From positions 14,263 through 78,262 of the forward strand of contig DGFE01000100.1 of NCBI GenBank assembly GCA_002391525.1: a DNA stretch of 64,000 nucleotides, written 5' to 3'. Position numbers and translations under genes: made by a program. Position 1 is the first letter of the stretch, and every line of letters starts with the position of its first letter. Source of the DNA: Competibacteraceae bacterium UBA3908. GTDB taxonomy: Bacteria; Pseudomonadota; Gammaproteobacteria; Competibacterales; Competibacteraceae. Of this stretch, positions 55,384 through 64,000 are shown piece after piece. The notes beneath the pieces were generated by a model. That model did not search any database, was not told the origin of the DNA, and was given only the letters and a program-made list of their open reading frames with translations.

Positions 55384-57378
55384 CTAGGGGCGATTGCGCC
55401 ACCGCCAGATGGCGTCGAGACGCGGGTGGAAAACCCGCAGGTCGACTTGGGCCTGGGCTTCCTGCATCGCCTGGCGAATCAGGGCGATGTTGAGCCGGGC
55501 GCGCTGTCTGAGAATATCCGTCTTGATTTTAGCGAGTTCCTCGGGACCCGCCAGCAGTTCGCGCTCGATCTGGAGTCGGCGTTGAGCGTACTGTTGTTGC
55601 AGGTTGACGCTGGCGGCGGGATCGGCGCCTTGCCGGGGATCGTGGCGGAAGCGCTGTTCCAGCGCCTGACGCCAATCGAGCAGCGCCGCCGCCCGCTGGC
55701 GGCCAAGGCGCTGACCGAAGCCGGGAACCCCTGCCAACGCGGCGGGGGTGACATCGGCAGCGGTTTCGATGCCGTAGGATTCCAGCGCCACCCGGTCGGT
55801 GGCGCGAAGGCCGGGAATCTGGGCCGCATCGATGAAATGGCCTTCCAGGTACGCTTGCAGTTGCAACTGGCGCTGATCGGTTGCCAGTCGTTGCAAATCC
55901 CGCTGGAGGTCGGTCGACAGGTTCCGATAACGATCCCGCAGGGCGTGCAGGGCATGCAGCTTGCGCATGAATGGCTGATCCGTCGCGTGCCGCCGCCAGG
56001 CGGCCCGCAAATCCGTCAGTTCGTGGCGGGCCGTCAGCAGGGCCAACCGACGGCGCTGCCGTTCGCGGCGTACCGCGCTGTCCTGGGTGAGCGACCAGGC
56101 GGCAACGGCCAGCGGCAGCCACAGCCAGATCAAACCCGGTTGGATCAGGATGGCGAGCAGGGCGAGGCCGGCGATGGTCGCCGTTTTGACCAGGTTGTCG
56201 CGCTGTGCGCGCCGCAGCGGTTCCGGCAGGGGAGTCGGCGTGACCGGCGCTTGGGCGCCGGGCCGCGGCATCGCTTCGGCGCCGGGCGGAGGAACCGCCA
56301 GGATTCGGTTCCAGACCGGGTCGAGATGGAAATCGCGCCGGTCAGGACCCGGGCTGGCCGGCGAGTGGCGCGGCGGTGTGAAGAACGAGGTCCCGCTCGA
56401 CTGTTCCAGCGCGCACCAGGGGCAGGCCGGCGACCGTTGTGGGTATTTGTGCGCCGGGTTTCGGTCGCAGGAGCGCAGTTCGCGACCGAGCCGTTCCAGC
56501 GCCAGCAGCCATTCCCGCGCCGTGGGGCGCTGGCGAGCCGGCGCGGACGGGGCGAAGGCGCGCTCGAACAACTCCGCGACGGTTTGAGGCAGGGCCGTGA
56601 ACGGCAGCGTGTGTGGCGGCGGTTCCATCAGCCGGGCGGCGGCGTGCCGACCGAAGGCGAACCGATAGTCCTGGATGGCGCGTTCGATGGGCATGTCGCC
56701 CTTGCCCCGATAGCGACCGGCGAAGGGATGACGGCCCATGAACAGCAGATGAAAGCAGAGCAGGGCGAGGCTGAACGCATCGTGGTCGGGCGTGCGCCGC
56801 AGGCCGTGAAAGGGCCGGTCCTGCAATTCCGGCGCGGTGAACTGCGGCACCCCGACATCGCAGAGGAACAGCCTCTCGCCCGTGTCGATCTGAAACGAAT
56901 CGCAGTCGATCAGCTTGACCAGCGCTTGGGGAGACACCACCACGTTGCCGGGATTCACGTCGCCGATGACGTGGCCGCGGGCGTGGATGGTCTCGAAGGC
57001 GCTGGCCAGGTTGCGAGCGGTGTGGATCAGAAACGACCAGTCGGCCTGCGGGAAGGTTCGCTTGCGGTGGGAAGGGCCGTAGAGACTGTGAATCTCGTGG
57101 TAGCCGTTGACCCGATGCATCACGAAACCCTGCGCCGGGCCGCCCGGCTGGATCCGCAGCACGTCCACCGGCCAGGCGGCGATTTCCAGCAGGCCGGGAT
57201 GCGCCTGCCGGACCATGCCTTCCAGTTTGAGGGCCTTATCCGGGCTGACCGGTTGATGATAGATTTTGGCGACGAAGCCGGGCCGTCCGGCGATTTCGTG
57301 AACCGCGCCTTCGCCGCCGCGCCCCAGGACCTTGCCCGGTTCGACCGGATGACCCGCGCCGCTATACAGCCTCGTCAC
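55384..57378 (-). CDS. Protein kinase-like protein with zinc-ribbon and helix-hairpin-helix parts (TerY-P type)
   Basis: A 664-residue kinase-like protein. The glycine loop LGRGGEG (18-24) and Lys38 are followed by an altered catalytic loop GDVNPGN (Asp140, Asn145) and IDCDSF in place of DFG. A CPWC zinc-ribbon-like segment (HKYPQRSPACPWCALEQ) follows near residue 355, then two membrane helices (about 420-455). A coiled coil and a helix-hairpin-helix (IPGLRATDRVALESYGI...VPGFGQRLGRQRA) end it. The GTG start overlaps the PP2C gene. With PP2C and vWA genes this matches the TerY-phosphatase-kinase triad described by comparative genomics. Activity is likely but substrates are unknown. Confidence 0.9.
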   Translation of the reverse strand: MTRLYSGAGHPVEPGKVLGRGGEGAVHEIAGRPGFVAKIYHQPVSPDKALKLEGMVRQAHPGLLEIAAWPVDVLRIQPGGPAQGFVMHRVNGYHEIHSLYGPSHRKRTFPQADWSFLIHTARNLASAFETIHARGHVIGDVNPGNVVVSPQALVKLIDCDSFQIDTGERLFLCDVGVPQFTAPELQDRPFHGLRRTPDHDAFSLALLCFHLLFMGRHPFAGRYRGKGDMPIERAIQDYRFAFGRHAAARLMEPPPHTLPFTALPQTVAELFERAFAPSAPARQRPTAREWLLALERLGRELRSCDRNPAHKYPQRSPACPWCALEQSSGTSFFTPPRHSPASPGPDRRDFHLDPVWNRILAVPPPGAEAMPRPGAQAPVTPTPLPEPLRRAQRDNLVKTATIAGLALLAILIQPGLIWLWLPLAVAAWSLTQDSAVRRERQRRRLALLTARHELTDLRAAWRRHATDQPFMRKLHALHALRDRYRNLSTDLQRDLQRLATDQRQLQLQAYLEGHFIDAAQIPGLRATDRVALESYGIETAADVTPAALAGVPGFGQRLGRQRAAALLDWRQALEQRFRHDPRQGADPAASVNLQQQYAQRRLQIERELLAGPEELAKIKTDILRQRARLNIALIRQAMQEAQAQVDLRVFHPRLDAIWRWRNRP

Positions 57379-58303
57379 CGTGGCTTTCCCGAACGGGGGA
57401 CGCGGACGTGGCGAAGTCGGGACGGGCGGCGGCGGTTTCGGTCGTGGAGACCGCGTCGGGTTCCGCCGGAACCGGCGGCGACGCGGCGGTGACCGGCTCG
57501 ACCGTTGGCGCGACGGCGGCCGGCGGCGGCAGCCGGGTGGCCAGAATCAGGGTCTTGTCGTCGTGGGTACGTTGGTTGACCGCCGGGCTGACGAGAAAGC
57601 GTTCCAGCGCCGCCGCGAGCGCTTCCGGACAGCCAGGCTCCGGATGCGCGCGCAGGTGTTGGAACAGGGGGCGAAAGAACGGCGCGTGGGCCTGTCGCTG
57701 GTGGTAATGCAGGGCCAGCAGTTGCAAGCCGTCGGAGAACAACGCGATTTCGGCGACCGGTTCGGTCAGGACGAGGCATTCCAGGTGATCGGCGGCGTCG
57801 GGATCGGTCACGAACCGGGTTTCGTTGACGTATTCGCCGGTCTGCGGCCAGAACACCGGCCGGTAACCCTGGCCGGTCGCGACGACGATGGCCCCATCGC
57901 CGATTTGCAGAAACAACGCCTGGTCGGCGGCCACCACCGCGCCCAACAGGGTGCAGGCGAATTCCCGAACCGGCAACTCCGCCTCCACCGCTCGTTGGGT
58001 CAGGGCGGTTCGGACGCTTTGGAGCAGGGTCTCGGCGGCGGTTGGCGTCCAGTCCAGCGCGCCGGAATCCGCCAGGCGGACCGTGCATTCGGCCAACAGG
58101 GTCTGGCAGGCCAGTTCGGCGCCGGCGCGGGCGTGCGTGGCGCTGCCGGCCCCGTCGGCCACGGCCAGCACCAGCACCGGACCGGCGTCCGGCGCCGGCA
58201 GCAGCGCGGCGCCGCAGGCGTCCTGACATTCGACGTTGCCGGCGAGATGGGCCACGCCGGGGACGCTGGCGTATACGTACCGCCAGTCGCCCGTTTCGCT
58301 CAT
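57362..58303 (-). CDS. PP2C-type Ser/Thr phosphatase
   Basis: A 313-residue protein with PP2C metal motifs: DGAGS (Asp50), the central IGDG ([13 protein letters not shown]), LFSDGLQ and DDKTLIL. An Ala/Pro-rich tail (about 255-313) is added. The ATG overlaps the vWA stop (ATGA, 58300-58303), and its 3' end overlaps the kinase start by 17 bases. It probably reverses the action of the neighbouring kinase. Confidence 0.93.
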   Translation of the reverse strand: MSETGDWRYVYASVPGVAHLAGNVECQDACGAALLPAPDAGPVLVLAVADGAGSATHARAGAELACQTLLAECTVRLADSGALDWTPTAAETLLQSVRTALTQRAVEAELPVREFACTLLGAVVAADQALFLQIGDGAIVVATGQGYRPVFWPQTGEYVNETRFVTDPDAADHLECLVLTEPVAEIALFSDGLQLLALHYHQRQAHAPFFRPLFQHLRAHPEPGCPEALAAALERFLVSPAVNQRTHDDKTLILATRLPPPAAVAPTVEPVTAASPPVPAEPDAVSTTETAAARPDFATSASPVRESHGDEAV

Positions 58304-58995
58304 ACCGAGGCCCAACCGTCGGGGCTGGCGGGATTGCGCAGCGGGACTTCCGTGCCGGGCACCGAGCGCGACACCGAGCGCATCGAGTTGGACAGCCACT
58401 GGAACAGTTCGCGGAATCGCAGGCCGCGCAGGCGCAGCGGTTGGCGGACGGAAATCTGTTGCAGGATATCCAGGTTGGCGCCCTCGACCCCGACCGCGAA
58501 GAAGGCGAACGCCCGGTTTTCCTCGCCCTTGCGCACTTCGCTGGCGGCGGCTTTCCAATCGTCGGTGGGCGTGCCGTCGGTGATCAGAAACACCCAGGGC
58601 CGGAAAAAGGGAATGCCATGTTCCCGATACAGCGTCTTGCGCTGGTGCAGCAGTTCCAATCCCTGGATAATCGCCAGCCCCATGGGCGTGTCCTTCCGCG
58701 CGGTCAATTGCGGCGGCGTGAAGTGCTCGGCGGTCTGGAACGGATTGACCACCTGAACCGGGCCGAAGCTGACGATGGCGATTTCGACCCGTTTGGCGGC
58801 GAGGCTGTCGGCCAGCAGTTCCTCCTTGAAGGCGGCCAGGCCCTGGTTGAGTTCGGCGATGGGCTGGCCGTTCATGGACCAGGAATTGTCCAGCAGCAGC
58901 ACGCAGGGGCAGCGCGGTTCGGGGTTGTCGGCGAATTCCGCGACGCTGAAGTCCATGCCGAACGGAGTTTGCCGGGACAGGTCGAGTTCGTTCAT
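58300..58995 (-). CDS. TerY-like vWA-domain protein
   Basis: A 231-residue single von Willebrand A domain. The metal-ion-dependent adhesion site is complete: DNSWS (Asp-x-Ser-x-Ser), a Thr in [10 protein letters not shown] and the Asp in [11 protein letters not shown]. TerY-family features ([30 protein letters not shown]) are clear. ATG 58995 has GAGGA 10 bases upstream. It is the first gene of the vWA-PP2C-kinase operon. The other ter genes (terC, terD, terZ) are absent from the window. Confidence 0.93.
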   Translation of the reverse strand: MNELDLSRQTPFGMDFSVAEFADNPEPRCPCVLLLDNSWSMNGQPIAELNQGLAAFKEELLADSLAAKRVEIAIVSFGPVQVVNPFQTAEHFTPPQLTARKDTPMGLAIIQGLELLHQRKTLYREHGIPFFRPWVFLITDGTPTDDWKAAASEVRKGEENRAFAFFAVGVEGANLDILQQISVRQPLRLRGLRFRELFQWLSNSMRSVSRSVPGTEVPLRNPASPDGWASV

Positions 58996-59135
58996 CCAGG
59001 TGATTCCTCTTGGGAAACGCGGGTTCGGGCCGCGAGAATATACCTTATCCAGGACGGTTGTGGGCGGGGGGAGTCCGCGTCGGATGACCGGGCGAGGCGT
59101 GGTGGGTTCAAGAACTTTCAGATCGGGAACCAGAG

Positions 59136-59864
59136 ATGAAGTTGACAGAGATTGGGCTGTTGCCCGCGCTGATCGCAACGTTGTCGTCGGGCTGCGCGGC
59201 GCTGGAGCCGCCGCCGGAAGCGGCGCCGGCGTCGGATCGGGTGGTGCTGGAAGCCAGATTGGTGGCGGTGGAATCGACCCTGGCGGAATTAGACGCGCGG
59301 CTGGATCGCCTGCGGCAGGCCACCGATGGGCTTGAAGACCAGCGGGAGCGGCTGACGGCGCAAGATCGGAAGTTGGCCGGGATCGAACGCGAACTCAAGG
59401 AAACCCGGACAGCCGTGGCGGGTCTGCGGCGCAAGCTGGCGTCGCCCCCGTCCGCGCCGCCGGCGCGAGGGGGCGGTGGGGCCAGCACCGGCGGCGTGGG
59501 AGCGGATTATCGGGCGGTCGATGTCGCGCTCGGCGGGTTGCCGGGCGGTGAGGGCGAGCGGCTGGCGCGCCCGATTCCAACCGCCGTGCCCGCCTCGGCG
59601 CGGGAGATCCTGGTGTATGTTCAGGTCGCCACCGGTTACGTCGAGGGTGGGCCGCATCGTTTTCGGATAGCGGCGCCGCTGGATGGAGGGCGGGAAGCGG
59701 CGTTTTATCTGTATGCCGTCGGTCAGCCGCAACCGGGCTGGGCCTACAATTCCGACAACGTGTGGCTGCCGATGCCCAGGAACCGGGAGTTGATCCTGCA
59801 GGCGGAGGGCAAGCCGTTTTTCGGCGACTGGAACAGCGAGGTGCGGATCATCGGCTATCGGTGA
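59136..59864 (+). CDS. Exported coiled-coil protein with C-terminal beta domain
   Basis: A 242-residue envelope protein. A signal peptide ends near LSSGC; Cys20 could be lipid-modified, although LSSGC is a weak lipobox. Residues ~35-105 form a coiled coil ([24 protein letters not shown]...). After a Gly-rich linker the C-terminal ~110 residues look beta-rich ([25 protein letters not shown]...). No family is recognised. It diverges from the vWA operon with a 140-base gap. Confidence 0.75.
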   Translation: MKLTEIGLLPALIATLSSGCAALEPPPEAAPASDRVVLEARLVAVESTLAELDARLDRLRQATDGLEDQRERLTAQDRKLAGIERELKETRTAVAGLRRKLASPPSAPPARGGGGASTGGVGADYRAVDVALGGLPGGEGERLARPIPTAVPASAREILVYVQVATGYVEGGPHRFRIAAPLDGGREAAFYLYAVGQPQPGWAYNSDNVWLPMPRNRELILQAEGKPFFGDWNSEVRIIGYR

Positions 59865-59931
59865 CGCGATCTCGCCGAGGACCGGTCACCATCGCCCATG
59901 CTCGATCCACATTCGGTGCGGCAAGATCATC

Positions 59932-61842
59932 ATGAACGACGATTCCACGATTCCCCCATCTTCCGGCGCCCTGCCGCTCGGCTTGCTGTTCGATCCTGCC
60001 GCGGAGCAGGCGGTGCGAGACAGAATCCTGCCGTTGCTGGCGGACCGGCCGGTGCGACCGTGGCCGTATCGTTTCGGCCAGTTGCCGGACTGGGCCGAAG
60101 GCACGACGGTGCTGGTCTATCTCGACGACGCGGCGCTGGCCGAACTGGCGCCCGAGGCGGTGGTCCGGTGCTGGCGGCTCGGCTTGCTGCCCCACCCCGG
60201 CCTGAACCAGGCCCGGTTGTGCTTCGGCGTGGCCCAGCGGCTGGAACACGCGCTGGACGACGCTCTGCGCTGCGAAAAAGACCGGCGCGTCGATCTGCTC
60301 TCCTGCAATGGGCGGCTGGTCTTCAACTCGGTGATCGTCGGCAAGGTCTTCACCCTCGGCGGGGCCGGCCAGGCGCCGAGCTTCCGAGACCGGTTCCAGG
60401 GCTTCCTGCGCATCCTGCGAGCGGGGTTCGGCGCCATGAAACCACGCCCCTACACGCTGACCACCGGCAAGGACAAGAGTCTGGCCACCGCCGCGCTGGG
60501 TATCGTGATCGTGGAGGAAGGGGGCAGTTCGCTGCTGTCGCGGCGGATTCTCGACGACGCGGGCAGCAACGACGGCATGCTTCACGCTCTGGTTCTGGCG
60601 CCGCGCAGTCGGATGGAGATGCTGCGCTTCCTGCTGGCGGCGCTGTTGCCGGCCAGCCAGCGCAAAAAACCGCCGCCGTTCGTGGGGCACCTCAAGACCG
60701 CGGCCTTGACCGTGACCAGCCCCGAACCGCTGGATTACCTGCACGACGGGGCCTGGACCAGCGCCCGCCAGCTCGAGCTGGCGGTGGCGCCCAAGGCCTT
60801 GCGCCTGCTGCCCGGTCGGCATCTGAACCTTCGCGAGGATGCTCCGCAAACCAAGGAACTCCATAAGGTCCAGGGTTTGCCGGTCGGCGAAGCCAGGGCG
60901 GCGCTGATCAGCAAACCCCTGCCCTGGTTGCACCGGGCCAGCACCGAGGAATTCAAGGATCTGTACCTGGCGCTGCGGGACAACGCCCGCCCTGCTCCGG
61001 CCTATCTCACCCTCATGGTGCTCGCCACGCTGTTGGCGACCATCGGCCTGTTCGCCGACTCGGCGCCGGTGATCATCGGCGCCATGATCCTGGCGCCGCT
61101 GATGGCACCCATCATCTCCCTGGCGATGGCGGTGGTCCGGCAGGACAATGTCCTGCTGGCCGACAGCCTCGGAACCCTGGGCATTGGCGTGCTGCTGGCG
61201 CTCGGCTGCGCGGCGGCGCTGACCTGGGTCATCCCGCTGCAGGTGGTGACCGGCGAAATCGCCGCCCGGCTCAATCCGACCCTGCTGGATCTCGGGGTCG
61301 CCATCGTCTCCGGGGTGGCCGGCGCCTACGCCCACGCCCGGGAGGAAGTGGCCCGCAGTCTGGCGGGCGTGGCCATCGCGGTGGCGCTGGTACCGCCGCT
61401 GGCGGTGTCCGGCATCGGTCTCGGCTGGGGCGATTGGACGTTGTTCCGGGGTTCCTTCCTGCTGTTTCTGACCAACCTGTTCGGCATCGTGCTGGCCGGC
61501 AACCTGACCTTTCTGCTGCTCGGATTCGGTCCGTTCGGCCGGGCGCGGCGCGGTCTGCTGGTGTCGCTGGCGCTGGTGGCCGTCGTCAGCGCGCCGCTGG
61601 GCGTGGGGTTCGCGCGCATGGTCGAGGAAAAGGCAGTCGTTCGGGCGCTGGAAGGCTGGGAGGCCGAGGGGGTGGTCCTGCGCGAGGTGGCCGTGCGTCC
61701 GGGCGACCCGCTGTACCTGTCGGCGCGGCTGCTGTCGTCCTCCACCCTGGACGATGCCGCCGTAGAGCGGGTGAAACGGGCCATCGAAAGCCGGCTCGAC
61801 CAGCCGGTGACGCTGGAGGCCGACGTCGCGATCAGGCGGTGA
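59932..61842 (+). CDS. DUF389 membrane protein with lipid-kinase-like N-terminus
   Basis: A 636-residue protein. The first ~310 residues resemble a diacylglycerol-kinase catalytic fold (HDGAWTSARQLELAVAPKALRLLPG). Residues ~330-560 are a DUF389 membrane domain (SAPVIIGAMILAPLMAPIISLAMAVV; GVAGAYAHAREEVARSLAGVAIAVALVPPLAVSGIGLG). A soluble C-terminus follows. The kinase-like part lacks an obvious complete nucleotide-binding GGDGT motif, so it may be non-catalytic. DUF389 proteins have no settled function. It is convergent with ppc. Confidence 0.86.
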   Translation: MNDDSTIPPSSGALPLGLLFDPAAEQAVRDRILPLLADRPVRPWPYRFGQLPDWAEGTTVLVYLDDAALAELAPEAVVRCWRLGLLPHPGLNQARLCFGVAQRLEHALDDALRCEKDRRVDLLSCNGRLVFNSVIVGKVFTLGGAGQAPSFRDRFQGFLRILRAGFGAMKPRPYTLTTGKDKSLATAALGIVIVEEGGSSLLSRRILDDAGSNDGMLHALVLAPRSRMEMLRFLLAALLPASQRKKPPPFVGHLKTAALTVTSPEPLDYLHDGAWTSARQLELAVAPKALRLLPGRHLNLREDAPQTKELHKVQGLPVGEARAALISKPLPWLHRASTEEFKDLYLALRDNARPAPAYLTLMVLATLLATIGLFADSAPVIIGAMILAPLMAPIISLAMAVVRQDNVLLADSLGTLGIGVLLALGCAAALTWVIPLQVVTGEIAARLNPTLLDLGVAIVSGVAGAYAHAREEVARSLAGVAIAVALVPPLAVSGIGLGWGDWTLFRGSFLLFLTNLFGIVLAGNLTFLLLGFGPFGRARRGLLVSLALVAVVSAPLGVGFARMVEEKAVVRALEGWEAEGVVLREVAVRPGDPLYLSARLLSSSTLDDAAVERVKRAIESRLDQPVTLEADVAIRR

Positions 61843-61948
61843 CCTCTTCCTGTGGTGGGCCCTCTTCGAGCAAGCGCGCCAGCAGGCTGGTATCGAACGC
61901 ATCGATTGCGCCATCGACCGCCGGGCGTGGGCTGACCACGCGCCTCCC

Positions 61949-64000
61949 TCACCCGGTATTCCGCATCCCCGCCGCCAAGGCGTTGATGGACCGTAGCAAC
62001 GGTCGCAGCCACGTCTCCGCCTCCGGCGAATCCGCGCCTTGCTCCCGGAGCGCCCGCCGGTAGCGGCGCAGCACCGTGACCTGAATGTGATTGAGCGGGT
62101 CCAGGTACGGATTGCGCCGCTCCAGCGATTTGGCCAGGGTCGGATTTTCCTCCAGCAGCGTCGGGATTTGTGCCACGGCCAGAATCTCCTGGCAGGTCCG
62201 CTCGTACTCCGTCCGAAACCGCTCGTGAATGCGGATTTCGGTGTCGGCGTCCGCGCACAGGCGGGCGTATTCGCGGGCGATGCCCACATCCACCTTGCTC
62301 AGCGACATCTGGCTGTTGTCGAGCAGGGCGCGGAAGAAGGGCCATTCCCGATAAAGCTTTTGCAGGGTGGCCAGCCGTTCGGGGTCGTCGCCGCGCCAGG
62401 CCGCCAGCGCGCTGCCGATGCCGTACCAGCCGGGCAGGGTGTGCCGCGACAGGCCCCAGCCGAACATCCAGGGAATCGCCCGCACCGAATATTTGGAACG
62501 ATCACCCTGGGCGCGGTGCGAGGGCCGGGAACCGATGTTGAGCCGCCCGAGCTCGGTGACCGGCGTGGCTTCGTAGAAGTAATCCATGAAACCCGGCGTC
62601 CGTTCGGTAAGGTCGCGATAGACGGCTTCGCCGTGCCGGGCCAGCTCGGCCATGACCGCCGCCGCTTCGGGCGGATCGGCGGGAATCTCCTGAAGCAGAT
62701 GACGGCTGGCCTTGATCAACCCGGTGATGCCCAGCGTCAGTTCGTAGACGGCGGTTTCCAGATTCTGGTACTTGAACGACAGCACCTCGCCCTGTTCGGT
62801 GATCTTGATCCGGCCATGCACCGTGCCCGGCGGCTGGGACAGAATGGCGTCGTGGATGGGGCCGCCGCCGCGCCCCACCGTACCGCCGCGACCGTGGAAC
62901 AGCCGGCAACCGAAGCCGCGCGCCGCGGTCAGGGCCACCGCCCGTTGCTGGGCCTGATACAACTCGCGGTTGGACGCCAGAATGCCCCCGTCCTTGCAGG
63001 AATCCGAATAGCCCACCATCACGTCCTGCACCCCGCCGGCGGCGGTCAGCAGTTCCCGGTAGCTCGGCTGGTCCAGCAGCCGGGTCAACAGGGTTTCCAC
63101 CCGGCTCAGATCGGCGATGGTTTCAAATAGCGGGGCGACGCGGATTGCGCAATGCCAGCCATCGTCGGCGCGGCGGCCCGCCAGCCCGGCGAAACTGGCC
63201 AGAAACAGCACTTCCAGCACATGGCTGGCTTCGTGGGTCATGGAGATGACGTAATTGTCGAAGGCGCGCGGGCCGATTTCTCCGCGCAGTCGCGCCATGA
63301 CCTGAAACACCTCCAGCGTCTCGCGGGTGGCGGGGCTGAACGAATCGCAATACAGCAGCGGCGTGCCGGGTTTGGCCAGCAGGTCGCCCAGTACGTTCAG
63401 CCGTTCCTCCTCGGTCAGCGCGGCGTAATCCGGCAGGTTGGGGGCCATGGCGAAAATTTCCGCCACCGCCGCCGTGTGCCGGCCCGACTCCTGCCGCACG
63501 TCGAGCGCGGTCAGATGAAAACCGAAGGTTTCCGCCAGCCGGATCAGGTCCTTCAGCTCGCCGTCGGCGACCGCGCCGTCGCCGTGGGCGATCAGCGAAT
63601 CGCGGATCAGGTACAAATCCTCGAGAAACGCCTGTTCGGAATCGTAGCCCCAGAACGGCATCGGAACCGCGTCCGGGCGCTCGTCGATCCGGGCGTGGAT
63701 GCGGTCGAGATTGTGTCGCAGCCGGTGATACATCAGAAAGAATTTGCGCCGATACGGTTCCTGGGCGTATTGCAGGGTCGGGTCGCGGAACAGGGCGGCC
63801 ATGCGTTGCGCATCCGCGTTCAGGCTGGCGGTGAACGGGGGCGAAGGTGTGACCAGAGAGTCGGAATACGTCAGGCGCCGGTTCAGTTCTTCAACCCGCC
63901 GCAGGTATTCGCGCAGGATTTCCTGGGCTTGCAGGCGCAGCGCCAGCGCGGTGGTATCGGGAGTCACGAACGGATTGCCGTCGCGGTCGCCGCCGATCCA
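61949..64000 (-). CDS. ppc: Phosphoenolpyruvate carboxylase (N-terminus outside window)
   Basis: Anaplerotic enzyme forming oxaloacetate from PEP and bicarbonate. About 683 C-terminal codons are present. The frame runs off the window at WIGGDRDGNPFVT, a conserved block normally about one-quarter into the ~900-residue enzyme. Catalytic motifs are FHGRGGTVGRGGGP, GYSDSCKDGGILAS and the C-terminal SVRAIPWMFGWGLSR. The protein ends AAGMRNTG, the standard carboxyl end. The internal GTG at 63967 is not the start. Confidence 0.98.
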   Translation of the reverse strand, partial: WIGGDRDGNPFVTPDTTALALRLQAQEILREYLRRVEELNRRLTYSDSLVTPSPPFTASLNADAQRMAALFRDPTLQYAQEPYRRKFFLMYHRLRHNLDRIHARIDERPDAVPMPFWGYDSEQAFLEDLYLIRDSLIAHGDGAVADGELKDLIRLAETFGFHLTALDVRQESGRHTAAVAEIFAMAPNLPDYAALTEEERLNVLGDLLAKPGTPLLYCDSFSPATRETLEVFQVMARLRGEIGPRAFDNYVISMTHEASHVLEVLFLASFAGLAGRRADDGWHCAIRVAPLFETIADLSRVETLLTRLLDQPSYRELLTAAGGVQDVMVGYSDSCKDGGILASNRELYQAQQRAVALTAARGFGCRLFHGRGGTVGRGGGPIHDAILSQPPGTVHGRIKITEQGEVLSFKYQNLETAVYELTLGITGLIKASRHLLQEIPADPPEAAAVMAELARHGEAVYRDLTERTPGFMDYFYEATPVTELGRLNIGSRPSHRAQGDRSKYSVRAIPWMFGWGLSRHTLPGWYGIGSALAAWRGDDPERLATLQKLYREWPFFRALLDNSQMSLSKVDVGIAREYARLCADADTEIRIHERFRTEYERTCQEILAVAQIPTLLEENPTLAKSLERRNPYLDPLNHIQVTVLRRYRRALREQGADSPEAETWLRPLLRSINALAAGMRNTG

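Noticed and set aside
59848..62289. 813-codon minus-strand frame over the DUF389 gene
   Set aside because: It crosses two real genes (DUF389 and the end of ppc) in the wrong frame and is Gln/Arg/Pro-rich without domains.

Overview
The window is GC-rich, densely coded DNA with short intergenic gaps. The gene content fits a gammaproteobacterium: fadI/fadJ, a pilS/pilR pair, a pilH-like regulator, suhB, sucCD, ppc, a YjgA relative and PspA. A nifB-ferredoxin pair at the left edge, with a textbook sigma-54 promoter and NifA site, points to a diazotroph. Cobalamin genes of the anaerobic type (cbiD, cbiJ, cobM) are also present. A Competibacter-like or Chromatiales-like lineage is my inference, not something the sequence proves.

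Layout. 1-2.0 kb: end of a nif cluster (ferredoxin, nifB) with its promoter and NifA site. 2.0-6.7 kb: Tat-exported amidase, DUF7079-like protein, DUF350 protein, Ser/Thr kinase, small lipoprotein, ECF sigma factor with a membrane partner, and a PilH-like receiver. 6.9-12.6 kb: DUF2760-Hsp70-Hsp70 operon and a universal stress protein. 12.6-16.5 kb: transglutaminase, ATP-grasp/alpha-E protein and a lone cyclic-nucleotide-binding domain. 16.7-20.7 kb: cbiD, cbiJ, a DUF533 protein, cobM and a NosL protein. 21.1-24.7 kb: a two-gene NACHT-FGE module and a REP-like element, inserted before a second nosL plus tlpA. 26-29.5 kb: short YjgA-like protein, pilR, pilS. 29.7-33.5 kb: sucC, sucD, nadE. 33.5-40.5 kb: a five-gene one-strand segment flanked by direct repeats of the nadE/suhB junction. 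40.7-46.8 kb: suhB, a Uma2 protein, fadJ, fadI and a beta-hydroxyacid dehydrogenase. 46.8-54.7 kb: a repeat-rich secreted protein, pspA, a 1889-residue membrane protein and a YjdF relative. 54.8-59 kb: TetR regulator and a kinase/PP2C/vWA triad. 59-64 kb: coiled-coil envelope protein, DUF389 protein and ppc, cut by the window end.

Two regions look most novel. First, the NACHT-FGE protein and the small protein just downstream share the same N-terminal helical domain and the same glycine-rich repeat. This is the architecture expected of a STAND-type conflict (anti-phage or self-recognition) system with an adaptor or effector partner. Second, the 7-kb segment between nadE and suhB carries a histidine kinase, an NtrC-family regulator, and a DUF1611-ABC exporter-hydrolase operon. 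A consensus sigma-54 promoter and a palindromic upstream site lie between the regulator and the operon. The 175/179-bp flanking repeats show that the segment entered an ancestral convergent nadE/suhB junction as one regulated unit.
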